Positions 1 to 7,313 of a DNA stretch of 41,967 nucleotides are shown piece after piece. Source of the DNA: Alphaproteobacteria bacterium (GTDB lineage Bacteria > Pseudomonadota > Alphaproteobacteria > UBA1280 > UBA6503); assembly GCA_021774615.1 (NCBI GenBank), contig JAJFIW010000034.1, forward strand, positions 1 through 41,967, read 5' to 3'. The notes beneath the pieces were generated by a model, which was not told the origin of the DNA, made no database searches, and worked only from the letters and a program-made list of their open reading frames with translations. The position numbers and the translations under genes are program-made. Position 1 is the stretch's first letter; the number at the start of each line of letters is the position of its first letter.

Positions 1-3
1 CAT
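1..3 (-). CDS. Start codon of the next phage-block gene (continues outside the window)
   Basis: The first three bases read ATG on the minus strand, four bases after the TAA stop of the nozzle-like gene. A clear Shine-Dalgarno sequence (TAGGAG, about 9 bases upstream) lies within the last codons of that gene. This strongly suggests a translationally coupled next gene running off the left edge. Nothing can be said about its product. In similar phages the next gene is often an internal virion or tail protein, but that is expectation only. Confidence 0.5.
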
Positions 4-7
4 GGTG

Positions 8-1960
8 TTATACTCCTAGTTCGATAGTTAATGATAAAAGATGAAATGGTGCAGGCTGAGTCTGGAAAATACGTGCAGCTGGCTCGCGGCTAACCCCACC
101 TAAAGGTACTTTCAGCCACCCGCTTTTTGCTGCAGGAGGGGTATCTAAAATATTGTCGCCAAATACTTTAAATGATGGTCTAGTTAATGTTCTACCAGCC
201 TCGACCCATACTTGCCCTGACGCTTCAAACAGCATATTCATTGCTATTAAACGGCGGTTCTCGCCCATCATTTGTTGGTTAAATGGTGCAAGTAATGGCA
301 AGGTTTTTACTTCTACTGTAAATGGCAGTCCTGCTTGTACGGTGCTAACAGGCTCGCTTGTGGTAATGTTTGCGCTACTAACTGTTGTGTCTGCCAAAGT
401 AAAGCCATCGCCAACTACGGAAACATTCTCCCCTTCTAAGTGGTCAAACCCACTCCACAAGCTTTGCGGTGTGCCTGCGCTATCGCTAGTTCCACTGTCT
501 AGTAATAGGCTATTATCTAGTTTCTCTAAATACTGCACATCTACGCCATTTATATTGCGCTGTACAATAAAGTAAACATCATCTCCGACCACTGCAGTGT
601 CGGTAAATGTGCCTGTGGTTTCAAACAGTGTCCAAGCCCGCAAATTTTGGCTGCGCAGCGTATTTAAAACCGCTACTGTACCGTCACCATTTACTACATA
701 TAAAAAATTTGCTCCATCAGCCGCAGTAGAGCGACGCAATGCCATATGCTTAATATTACCAACCAAATGCGCCGACAGTAACGTTACATCATCAGTTGCA
801 AAGGCTTGTTCAACATCAGAAAATAAGAATGAACGAATAACCCTGCCATTTGCTTCCACAAACAAAGTTGCTCCATCAATGCTCTCAGGGCGAACATTGC
901 CGCTACCGTGGAATGTGCCTCGTTGTAAAGTAATATTGTCGGGTGTAATAGGGCTACTAATACTCCCTGCTGACGCTAAAAACTCGCCACCCGTTGTAAA
1001 TATCTGCAAGCCTCGCCCTGGGAAAATATTACGGATAACATTGGCTCTGTCGTCATCAATTGTAACGTCAATTGCATCAGCTGCACTGGCACTATCTACA
1101 TCAAAATCAAAAAACGAGCCTACTTTAGAAAACAGCAAAGTTTGCGGCCTACTTTTAAGCCCACCCAATACTAACCGCCCTTGGTAAAAAGTAATCGAGC
1201 GTGCCCAACCACGACTAGCACTTATTACAGGCTCGTAGCCAGTTTCTAATTGCCAATCGTTTATAGCAGCAAGATTTGTGTTAGAAAGCTCAACCCGTAC
1301 CGAGCCTTTAGCAATAGTTGAGCTAGTGATAGACGTTATAAGTACTCTGCCATCGTTAATATTTACAAACTGCCCCACATGGCTACTATTCCAAAAAGCA
1401 GCAGCTGTGGTTAAATTAATTGTGCCTGATACACTGTCTGGCGTACATGTGGTCGCAGGCGATGAAAGCGTGATACCACTAAATGCGAAAGATGGAACAT
1501 TATTAAAAACTACATTATTCGCCGTCCAATTGCTGTCAGATATACGGGCAATCTCGATTGGTTCTATGTCAGGATGAACCAACAGCAATACATCATTAGA
1601 CTGGGTCCAATTCATCTCGGCCAAAATAGCTGTGGTAAGCGTACTAATAGGTGCGGTAGTGATTGTTGCAACTAGCGTGTCATCTCGGTATACATCAAGT
1701 TTTCCAACTGCAAAAACGAACAGGTATTCTTGCTCATCATTAAAAATGAATGGTACTAAGCGTGTTGGAGTTGTGCCTGCGCCAAGGTCGGCTACAAATC
1801 TAAGACCATCTCTACGCCTTACTCCACCTTGTGGTAATACAACTACGTTCCTAAGTTTTGCAGCACCCGCATAGTAATTGTCGATATCGGTGCGGCCAAA
1901 CAAGGTGGGGTCAAGTTCTCCACCAACGAACGAATTTTGGTTATAACGTACTTTTGCCAT
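8..1960 (-). CDS. Phage tail nozzle/tubular-like structural protein
   Basis: This 650-residue protein begins with a pattern common in short-tailed phages and prophages: an early FVGGELDPTLFGR segment, then a conserved stretch ending in LPQGGVRRRDGLRFV. Proteins of this type follow the adaptor gene in podovirus-like clusters and are usually regarded as tail nozzle or tubular-B-type virion proteins. The family assignment is by recognition of these motifs, not by search. There is no signal peptide or membrane segment. The rest looks beta-rich, with Thr, Val and Asn repeats typical of virion proteins. It starts 4 bases after the adaptor stop, with a G-rich ribosome site (GGGGGT), so the two genes are coupled. 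A host function is not excluded if the cluster is domesticated. Confidence 0.7.
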   Translation of the reverse strand: MAKVRYNQNSFVGGELDPTLFGRTDIDNYYAGAAKLRNVVVLPQGGVRRRDGLRFVADLGAGTTPTRLVPFIFNDEQEYLFVFAVGKLDVYRDDTLVATITTAPISTLTTAILAEMNWTQSNDVLLLVHPDIEPIEIARISDSNWTANNVVFNNVPSFAFSGITLSSPATTCTPDSVSGTINLTTAAAFWNSSHVGQFVNINDGRVLITSITSSTIAKGSVRVELSNTNLAAINDWQLETGYEPVISASRGWARSITFYQGRLVLGGLKSRPQTLLFSKVGSFFDFDVDSASAADAIDVTIDDDRANVIRNIFPGRGLQIFTTGGEFLASAGSISSPITPDNITLQRGTFHGSGNVRPESIDGATLFVEANGRVIRSFLFSDVEQAFATDDVTLLSAHLVGNIKHMALRRSTAADGANFLYVVNGDGTVAVLNTLRSQNLRAWTLFETTGTFTDTAVVGDDVYFIVQRNINGVDVQYLEKLDNSLLLDSGTSDSAGTPQSLWSGFDHLEGENVSVVGDGFTLADTTVSSANITTSEPVSTVQAGLPFTVEVKTLPLLAPFNQQMMGENRRLIAMNMLFEASGQVWVEAGRTLTRPSFKVFGDNILDTPPAAKSGWLKVPLGGVSREPAARIFQTQPAPFHLLSLTIELGV

Positions 1961-1964
1961 TTAC

Positions 1965-2522
1965 TTACCCCCGCACGTTCGAGAGCAAAAAGTTATGCTC
2001 TGGTAGGTTTGCTGTGGTTTGTTGTTGGGCATCAATACTGCGCGAACGGATAATTTGTTGGTTCGATTTTTCAGCCATAAGACGGCTTTTAGCTACATCT
2101 TCTTGGAGTGCTAGGGCTAGTATCTCAGCCATTTTAAGCTCTACCGCTCGTACAAAATAAGCAGGCATTTTACTTTCTTGCGGTCGGAACAAATAAGTAA
2201 TCCGAATAGCTGGAGCATTGGTATAAAGGCGGTTTTCAAAAGTGCGGAACTCTTGCTCGGTGTCGGCAGCAATCAAGCGCAATATTTCAGATGGAAGCTG
2301 GTAAGCATGCCTAAACCCAAAAAGTGGTTCGTCTACTAATTGTGCAAGTTGCGCTTGGCCTGCGGCAAAACGCCATGGGTATACTTGGAGTAATTCATCG
2401 CGGGTTACATCGTATAAATTAGCGCACAGTTTAGCTTCGCGGCTACCTTCTTCAAAACTGGTTATTTCGTCTGCACCAATCATCAGTAAAGCGGAACTGC
2501 ATATAGATAGGGGAGTTGTCAT
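1965..2522 (-). CDS. Phage head-tail adaptor, tail tubular protein A (T7 gp11-like)
   Basis: The 185-residue protein has the typical opening of gp11-like adaptors: a helical segment with ALLMIGADEI, then a cysteine/Leu helix and YPWRFA. The YPW(R/N)FA motif is characteristic of the tail tubular A family, which forms the ring joining portal to nozzle in short-tailed phages. Length fits the family. The start is supported by AAAGGA about 10 bases upstream. It sits between the capsid and nozzle genes, which is the expected order. An adaptor without any visible portal gene is odd, because the portal is its binding partner. Confidence 0.75.
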   Translation of the reverse strand: MTTPLSICSSALLMIGADEITSFEEGSREAKLCANLYDVTRDELLQVYPWRFAAGQAQLAQLVDEPLFGFRHAYQLPSEILRLIAADTEQEFRTFENRLYTNAPAIRITYLFRPQESKMPAYFVRAVELKMAEILALALQEDVAKSRLMAEKSNQQIIRSRSIDAQQQTTANLPEHNFLLSNVRG

Positions 2523-2544
2523 TGGTGGGTGTCCTTTCTAAAAT

Positions 2545-2581
2545 GCGGTGGGTAAGTTTGTTTGACTAAACCACCCACCGC
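2545..2581 (-). terminator. Hairpin between capsid and adaptor genes, candidate attenuating terminator
   Basis: A perfect 9-bp stem (2545-2553 with 2573-2581, GCGGTGGGT/ACCCACCGC) is extended by an inner 4-bp stem. It fills the space between the capsid stop and the adaptor start. Read in the direction of transcription it is followed by ATTTTAG, a short U-run. A leaky terminator here would yield more capsid than adaptor mRNA, as is usual in phages. The weak U-tract makes full termination unlikely. Confidence 0.55.
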
Positions 2582-2598
2582 CGACTTAGGTACGTTGA

Positions 2599-3441
2599 TT
2601 AAGCTTCAAGAGTGGTTAGTTCTACCAATCCTAAATCATCAATAACGCCAGCACCCGCAGACAAAAAGCCTGTTACACGGTGTGCGCCGTATTGTTCGTC
2701 CCAGTCAATCCGGACTGTTGGCTCCATATTTACCGCCAAACCAATTGCTGATTTATGGTAAGCAAAGCCCGTACGGTCATTAATACTAATCGGCAAGCCG
2801 CCTTCGTCGCGGTTACCAACTTTCTTGATTTTGAAACCATAAAAAGTATCTAAATCACCACTTACAAGTGCTTTAACATTGTTAAAGTCGCTGCTAGTTG
2901 CTTGGTTGTCTTCAAGGAGACTATGCAAGCCCGATGGAGATACAATTAAAGTACGGTCAGTATCAGGAACGCCATCTTCATCAAGCAGCTTTGCTGATTC
3001 ACGAATCGCATCAATCGTTAAATTAGCCGCAACGCCAGAAATGTTGTTTGCAACTTGTTTTGTTGGTGTAGCTGCAACCAAAGTATCGATGATAACTTGG
3101 TCTAGGCGACGGCCAAGAGCTGTTGCAATTGTTTCGACAAGTTCCATTTTTTCGTCAAACGGTACTTGGTTATCCAAGAAGATGTCGGTTAGCTCAGACG
3201 CGGTGAAGTTTTTAACCGCTACTTGCACTGGTTGATGGGTAATATTCATCAACGGAATAGCAGTATGGATAGTTGTACGCTCGGCAGCATTACCACGACC
3301 CATTAGGTTAAATTGTACAGTTTTAGCACCTCTAATATCACGCACTCTAACTGTGTCACGCAGGTTACCTGCTTCTTGGAACTTATGTGTGACTTCCTCA
3401 GCAAATTGAGTAGCCAACACGTTTACCAAATCAATAGACAT
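2599..3441 (-). CDS. Phage major capsid protein (HK97-fold type)
   Basis: The 280-residue protein resembles coat proteins of short-tailed phages. It has a helical N-terminus, an early segment with DIRGAKTVQFNLMGRG, a long helix with the ALGRRLDQVIIDTL pattern, a central LIVSPSGLHSLLED segment, and a late FAYHKSAIGLAVN strand, all typical of HK97-fold capsid proteins in this group. It has no obvious N-terminal scaffold (delta) domain and no protease gene lies next to it, so assembly would have to use another scaffold. The ATG is supported by AAAGGG about 10 bases upstream. The next gene downstream is the adaptor, across a hairpin. The name rests on recognition of family features. Confidence 0.75.
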   Translation of the reverse strand: MSIDLVNVLATQFAEEVTHKFQEAGNLRDTVRVRDIRGAKTVQFNLMGRGNAAERTTIHTAIPLMNITHQPVQVAVKNFTASELTDIFLDNQVPFDEKMELVETIATALGRRLDQVIIDTLVAATPTKQVANNISGVAANLTIDAIRESAKLLDEDGVPDTDRTLIVSPSGLHSLLEDNQATSSDFNNVKALVSGDLDTFYGFKIKKVGNRDEGGLPISINDRTGFAYHKSAIGLAVNMEPTVRIDWDEQYGAHRVTGFLSAGAGVIDDLGLVELTTLEA

Positions 3442-3466
3442 AATGTTATATCCCTTTTAACTTTGT

Positions 3467-3555
3467 TTTAACGGTTAAACGGGTGAACCCAAGAAAATGG
3501 GAGCCGAAAGAAAAGACTAGTCTTCAAGCAAACGGGGCTAGAAAGGTTAGCCGTT
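3467..3555. promoter_or_regulatory. Cluster of four inverted repeats in the capsid/pyrophosphohydrolase divergent region
   Basis: Upstream of the capsid gene lie four dyads: TTTAAC-G-GTTAAA (3467-3479), GGGT-GA-ACCC (3481-3490), the perfect 12-bp palindrome AAGACTAGTCTT (3513-3524), and a bulged hairpin with arms at 3531-3540 and 3548-3555. They lie between two divergent start sites. Repressor binding or mRNA leader structure are both possible. The sequence does not decide. Confidence 0.4.
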
Positions 3556-3593
3556 TATATAGAGTAGAGCTTGAAGCGCATATAACCTTTCCC

Positions 3594-3622
3594 TTAACTA
3601 AAGAATGGCATAGTGCTATAAT
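3594..3622 (+). promoter_or_regulatory. Sigma-70-type promoter for the pyrophosphohydrolase gene
   Basis: TTAACT (3594-3599), a 17-bp spacer and a perfect TATAAT (3617-3622) precede the gene at 3670 by a suitable distance; the leader would be about 40 bases. The -35 box matches four of six consensus bases. This promoter faces away from the phage operon, so the gene between terminase and capsid can be expressed independently. Confidence 0.6.
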
Positions 3623-3669
3623 CCCTCGCAAGTAACGACACAGATTTTTTTTACAAGAAAGCCATAAAC

Positions 3670-4089
3670 ATGACCAACATGCACCATTACCGCCTTGACA
3701 AACTAGTGCGTGATAAAGCGGTTGCTAATATGGAAGACGATAATGCAGACGTTACATACCGAGCATTAGGAAAAGGCGAATTCTGCGAGCGTCTTGGGCT
3801 TAAATTACAAGAAGAAAGCCTTGAGTTAGCCCAAGCCATTAAAGCAAATAACTCTGCCGACATTAAAGACGAACTAGCTGACGTTATGGAAATAATTATA
3901 GCATTAGCCGCCGCAAACAATATTTCTAGCGACGAACTAGAGCAAACACGCAAAGACCGAGCCCAAAAACGCGGCAGTTTCGATAAAGCCCTTTACGTAG
4001 AACAAGTAGCCTGCCCTATCGGCTCGTTTTTTGACATTTACTTTGATAAAGACCACCAAAAATACGGTAAGTTTGAGCCTAAAGAATAA
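3670..4089 (+). CDS. MazG/PRA-PH-like nucleoside triphosphate pyrophosphohydrolase
   Basis: The 139-residue protein has the all-alpha NTP pyrophosphohydrolase signature: a YRLDKLVRDK opening typical of a phosphoribosyl-ATP-pyrophosphatase-like subgroup, an EESLE helix (E48, E49, E52) and a DELADVMEI helix (E68, D71) that together bind magnesium. Family members hydrolyse (d)NTPs to monophosphate and pyrophosphate, often as house-cleaning enzymes, and some phages carry them. The exact substrate cannot be read. It lies on the opposite strand inside the phage block, exactly where a portal gene would be expected. Its TAA directly abuts the terminase stop (convergent, zero spacing). It has its own promoter and only a weak ribosome site. 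Confidence 0.75.
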   Translation: MTNMHHYRLDKLVRDKAVANMEDDNADVTYRALGKGEFCERLGLKLQEESLELAQAIKANNSADIKDELADVMEIIIALAAANNISSDELEQTRKDRAQKRGSFDKALYVEQVACPIGSFFDIYFDKDHQKYGKFEPKE

Positions 4090-5499
4090 TTAAATATCCC
4101 ACCCCAAAGGCTCTTTTTGGAGCACGGCTTTAATGCGTTGTTGGCCGCTTTTAAGGCGTTGCCATTCGCCGCCACCACACAAGGCATATTGCAAGGCATC
4201 AGAAATGTGGGAATGTTCGTCTTTTGCGGGTTGGTTTGCGGGGCGAGGGCTACCATTTTCATAAACGGTGGCATAGTGGTAACCACCTCGCAACGCTTGG
4301 CGCAAGCAAATGCAATCAGCATTTAAAACCAGCCCTGCGGCATTATCGAACCTACGAGCTAGCACATTACGCACACTACTTAGTCGGTCGGACAGGTTTT
4401 GGGTTGGTGCAGGGCGCACTCGCAAGCCGTAGCCTTTAAATACATCAAAAGCAGTACGCGCGTCGGCTTGGTTCCGCTGCCCGCCTGCGGGGTCACCCCA
4501 CAATATAAAATTCTGCTCTTTGGGGAAATGTTCTTTCATGGCGGTAAGCAAAACAGGGGCAAATTGTTCTGCGCCCATAATCCCGTCGGGTACCATTTCG
4601 TGGAATACTCGCCATTGCCCATTTGCCGCTTGCTGCAAAAATACGGCCGCTGGGGTCAAGCCAAAATCTAGCCCTATTATTACTGGTTTATGGAGGTCTA
4701 AAATTAATGCTTTTACTGGTGCAACATGCAAACGTTCGTCCCACAATGTGCCAAAAACTGGTTGCCCTTGTTTTAATGCCCCATAATTACCGTGCACCAT
4801 TACGTCAACCGCATCTGTGTCGCCTGCACTTGCAGCACATATTTGTTGGTAATAATCGTGGGGGAGGTTTTCGAGGTTTTCGGCCTCTTTCGACAGCCCC
4901 GAGGGTTGTTTGAATATTTCCCAGCCCTTAGGGCGCTCTTCCTCAAACTTTTTAAACCACCAATGGCGGTCGTGGGGTGGGTTGGTGTCCATAATAATCC
5001 CCCGCCATGTGGCACCGCCATCTCGTTTTGATGGGTACCTGCCGCAGCGTTCTATCAAGGTTCGTACTACTTGCCAGCTTACTTCTGATGCTTCGTTTAC
5101 CCATGCCCCTGTACACTCGAACGACTTTAATTTACGGACATCAGCCTCGTGGTCGAGTGCTAAAAACACAAACTCTACCTCTACATCGTCAAAGCGCATG
5201 GTTTGTACCATTGGTGGGGTAGCTGTAAAATTGCCACCAAATAAATGAGGAGGGAACCAATCTTGGAAAGTTTTAAGGGTAGTGTGTTTTAGCTCGGCAT
5301 AGGTATTACGAATAATTAACCAGCGGCTGCGCCTAACCCCGTCTTTGCCCGCCTCTTGGCTACACGCTCGGCGGAATAGCTCCCAACAGCATGCACTACT
5401 TTTACCCGAGCCCACAGGCCCCATAAGCCCTCGAACCATACAATTACTACGGATAAACTTAGTGGCAGTTTTTGCTGGGGTGTAGGATATCTCAATCAT
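4090..5499 (-). CDS. terL: Phage terminase large subunit
   Basis: This 469-residue protein is the DNA-packaging motor and headful/cos nuclease. The ATPase half shows a Walker A GPVGSGKS (27-34), an acidic Walker-B-like strand ending in WVNEAS (E136) and a coupling-motif-like DTNPP (171-175). The nuclease half shows GLDFG (D278), WGDPAGG (D336) and HISDALQYAL (D434), the three metal-binding acidic positions of the RNase H-like fold. Both halves look intact, so the protein could be active. It overlaps the upstream small gene by 8 bases and has no clear ribosome site of its own, which suggests translational coupling. No portal gene follows. Confidence 0.9.
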   Translation of the reverse strand: MIEISYTPAKTATKFIRSNCMVRGLMGPVGSGKSSACCWELFRRACSQEAGKDGVRRSRWLIIRNTYAELKHTTLKTFQDWFPPHLFGGNFTATPPMVQTMRFDDVEVEFVFLALDHEADVRKLKSFECTGAWVNEASEVSWQVVRTLIERCGRYPSKRDGGATWRGIIMDTNPPHDRHWWFKKFEEERPKGWEIFKQPSGLSKEAENLENLPHDYYQQICAASAGDTDAVDVMVHGNYGALKQGQPVFGTLWDERLHVAPVKALILDLHKPVIIGLDFGLTPAAVFLQQAANGQWRVFHEMVPDGIMGAEQFAPVLLTAMKEHFPKEQNFILWGDPAGGQRNQADARTAFDVFKGYGLRVRPAPTQNLSDRLSSVRNVLARRFDNAAGLVLNADCICLRQALRGGYHYATVYENGSPRPANQPAKDEHSHISDALQYALCGGGEWQRLKSGQQRIKAVLQKEPLGWDI

Positions 5500-5716
5500 T
5501 CGGGATATTTAATATAACTTTTACTTTGGGGGTGTCCTGATCGTTTTCAGGCTCGGCGAATAAAGCTTCGAGGCGTTTTGCGCTGGCAATACGGTCGGAC
5601 GGTTTTAGGTCTGGGTCTTGGAGAATTTGCCAATAAAAATCCACCAAACGACTAAGTAGCGTTTTTTTGGTAGGTCTTTTAGGTGATTTTTTTAAGAAAG
5701 TGTCTTTATTGCTCAT
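5492..5716 (-). CDS. Small phage-block protein, candidate small terminase subunit
   Basis: The protein has 74 residues: a basic N-terminus (KKSPKRPTKKT) followed by a helix and a segment DPDLKPSDRIASAKRLEAL. That segment resembles the oligomerising region seen in many small terminase subunits (pattern DP..K..DRI.A...L). It is much shorter than usual TerS proteins and lacks a recognisable helix-turn-helix. Position immediately before terL with an 8-base overlap supports a packaging role. No Shine-Dalgarno is evident before its ATG. It forms the edge of the phage block, only 66 bases from the divergent Hsp33 gene. The assignment is inference. Confidence 0.4.
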   Translation of the reverse strand: MSNKDTFLKKSPKRPTKKTLLSRLVDFYWQILQDPDLKPSDRIASAKRLEALFAEPENDQDTPKVKVILNIPND

Positions 5717-5782
5717 AATTATAGCTTACATATATAACCCACAGCCTTGCAAATATTGGCGGTATAATTTAGGATACGCCCT

Positions 5783-6664
5783 ATGGAAAAGATAGACAAA
5801 ACTCTTAATGGCAGCATGCGCCCTTTTATATTCGAGCATATCCCTGTTCGGGGTAGGTTATTGCGTATCCCTAATATTACCGACCAAATAAACTCTTTAG
5901 AAACAGGCGAAGATGCCATAGCTAGTTTGCTTGCGGAAATGCTAGCAGCCTCAGTAGTGCTAGCTTTCGACATGAAAGACAAAGCCAATATTACGCTGCA
6001 AATAACCTCGCAAGGTAAATTGCCAGTGTTGCTTACAAAGTGTAATTACAAAGGTGTGCTCCGTTCGTTCGTTAAAAAAGAAGGGGTTATTGACCCTAAA
6101 GAAATTGCTTTGGAACAAGAAAAAGAAAGCATTTTTACCGTTACTGTAGACTACGGCCGCGACAAAGAGTCGTACCAGTCTATAGTGCCAATTAGCACTA
6201 AGTCTATTAGCCACACGGTGGAAAATTACTTCCAGCAGTCGTCACAGCTACCAACTCTGTTTAAAGTATTTAGCCAAACAAACGAGGGGGGCAAAACATC
6301 GTGCGGGGCAATTTTGCTCCAAGCAATACCAAATAAAGAGCCCGTTTCCGACGACGACTGGAAGCGGATGGAATTATTACTATCAACCTTACGTAACGAA
6401 GAGGTTATCCCCGGGGACATTAAAGAAATAGACCTATTAAGCCGCCTTTTTGCAGAAGATGACGTACGGGTATTCCACAAGCAATCGCTAACATTTGCAG
6501 CCGACACCAACCGTGCACGGATGGTAGAGGCTTTAAAAAGCATAGGTATTGAAGAATGCAAAACTCTGCTAGAGGAAGAAAACGGCGTACTGCAAATGAA
6601 AGACGAATACACCGGCCAAACCGAAACCTTCACCGCTGCCGATATTACCGAGATATTTAAATAG
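5783..6664 (+). CDS. hslO: Hsp33-family chaperone lacking the four zinc/redox cysteines
   Basis: The 293-residue protein aligns along its length with Hsp33, the holdase that is activated when four C-terminal cysteines release zinc on oxidation. Family landmarks seen: VRGRLLRI near the start, LTLQ-like and CNYKGVLR strands, ENYFQQSSQLPT (147-158), CGAILLQAIP (174-183), WKRMELLL and the LLSRLFAEDDVRVF linker. In the C-terminal domain the CxC position reads A240-D-T242 and the CxxC position reads D274-E-Y-T277, so all zinc ligands are gone. The three remaining cysteines (87, 174, 259) are elsewhere. Length is normal and the frame is open. A redox switch by the classical route is therefore not possible. 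The protein may be constitutively active or controlled by heat or unfolding. AGGA lies 8 bases before the ATG. Confidence 0.85.
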   Translation: MEKIDKTLNGSMRPFIFEHIPVRGRLLRIPNITDQINSLETGEDAIASLLAEMLAASVVLAFDMKDKANITLQITSQGKLPVLLTKCNYKGVLRSFVKKEGVIDPKEIALEQEKESIFTVTVDYGRDKESYQSIVPISTKSISHTVENYFQQSSQLPTLFKVFSQTNEGGKTSCGAILLQAIPNKEPVSDDDWKRMELLLSTLRNEEVIPGDIKEIDLLSRLFAEDDVRVFHKQSLTFAADTNRARMVEALKSIGIEECKTLLEEENGVLQMKDEYTGQTETFTAADITEIFK

Positions 6665-6720
6665 TAATGGTAAAAAGAGCACATAGCTGTGTATTTTTGT
6701 TGATATATATAGCTTAACAT

Positions 6721-6750
6721 TTGACAAAACATAACTATTAAGCCGAAAAT
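6721..6750 (+). promoter_or_regulatory. Candidate promoter for the lipoprotein gene
   Basis: A perfect TTGACA (6721-6726) is followed after 18 bp by GAAAAT (6745-6750), which is only near consensus (TATAAT-like at four of six). It lies 38 bases before the lipoprotein start, with GAGG (6774-6777) as ribosome site. The weak -10 box keeps confidence low. Confidence 0.35.
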
Positions 6751-6787
6751 GGTGCATAAAAATAAAAATTACAGAGGCTAACAACAG

Positions 6788-7243
6788 ATGAAACGCTATG
6801 TTCGGTTATTCAGCTTTATCGCTATTTTAAGTACTGTTGGCTTACTTGCTGCTTGCAACGGCAATATGTATTTTAAGCCCGACCGCCAAGGTGTTGACGA
6901 GAATGGCCAAGCGATGACAATTACTGAAGCAAAGTCGGTTGAGGAAGGTATTATCCAAGCATTCCCAGACCTGCCAGTGCCAGCTTCACACCGGATTGAC
7001 TTGGTAGAGAGTGTTATTTTCACTAGCCCATCACAAACCGTTGGTAAAATAGTGTTGCGTGGTAATGCAGCTAGCTCTAGCTTATTCCGCTTTTTCGAAA
7101 GTGCGATGGTTGACAAAGGTTGGAGTAGCGTTAACGCATTCCAGTCGTCAGTATCCTCACTCTACTTTGCCAAACCTGGGCGTTTTGTAGCTATCGTTAT
7201 TACTGAAGATAGCTCCGTATACATAAACGTTGGCCCTGAGTAG
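6788..7243 (+). CDS. Predicted lipoprotein of unknown function
   Basis: The 151-residue protein begins MKRYVRL, then a hydrophobic stretch ending in the lipobox L-A-A-C with C23 as the lipidated residue, so signal peptidase II processing and membrane anchoring are expected. The mature part has a predicted alpha/beta region (residues 50-150) with motifs FPDLPVPASHRID and KIVLRGNAASSSLFRFFES, followed by MVDKGW. This layout resembles small two-layer periplasmic domains in which a fixed FPDLPVP-like segment precedes a strand-helix unit, but I do not recognise a named family with certainty. A strong terminator follows at 7269. No partner gene is apparent. Confidence 0.7.
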   Translation: MKRYVRLFSFIAILSTVGLLAACNGNMYFKPDRQGVDENGQAMTITEAKSVEEGIIQAFPDLPVPASHRIDLVESVIFTSPSQTVGKIVLRGNAASSSLFRFFESAMVDKGWSSVNAFQSSVSSLYFAKPGRFVAIVITEDSSVYINVGPE

Positions 7244-7268
7244 AAATTAGAAATTTACTAGAAATAGT

Positions 7269-7297
7269 AAAAACGCCCCCAATGGGGGCGTTTTTTT
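7269..7297. terminator. Rho-independent terminator, bidirectional
   Basis: An inverted repeat with CGCCCCC (7274-7280) and GGGGGCG (7284-7290), flanked by A-run and a seven-base T-run, ends the lipoprotein transcript. Because the flanks are A-rich on one side and T-rich on the other, it can also terminate the convergent guanylate-kinase-like gene. Confidence 0.9.
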
Positions 7298-7313
7298 GAT
7301 ACGTTCTTACTCT

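Noticed and set aside
597-1187. Open frames on the plus strand within the nozzle-like gene, and similar ones inside the terminase gene (4117-5248)
   Set aside because: They lie opposite well-supported phage genes, lack ribosome sites and show no recognisable domains.
5763-5768. Perfect TATAAT just before hslO as its promoter
   Set aside because: No -35 box at proper distance, and the transcript would start about level with the ribosome site, removing it.
5717-5782. Attachment site at the phage block edge
   Set aside because: No tRNA, integrase or direct repeat partner is visible, and the other end of the block is outside the window.
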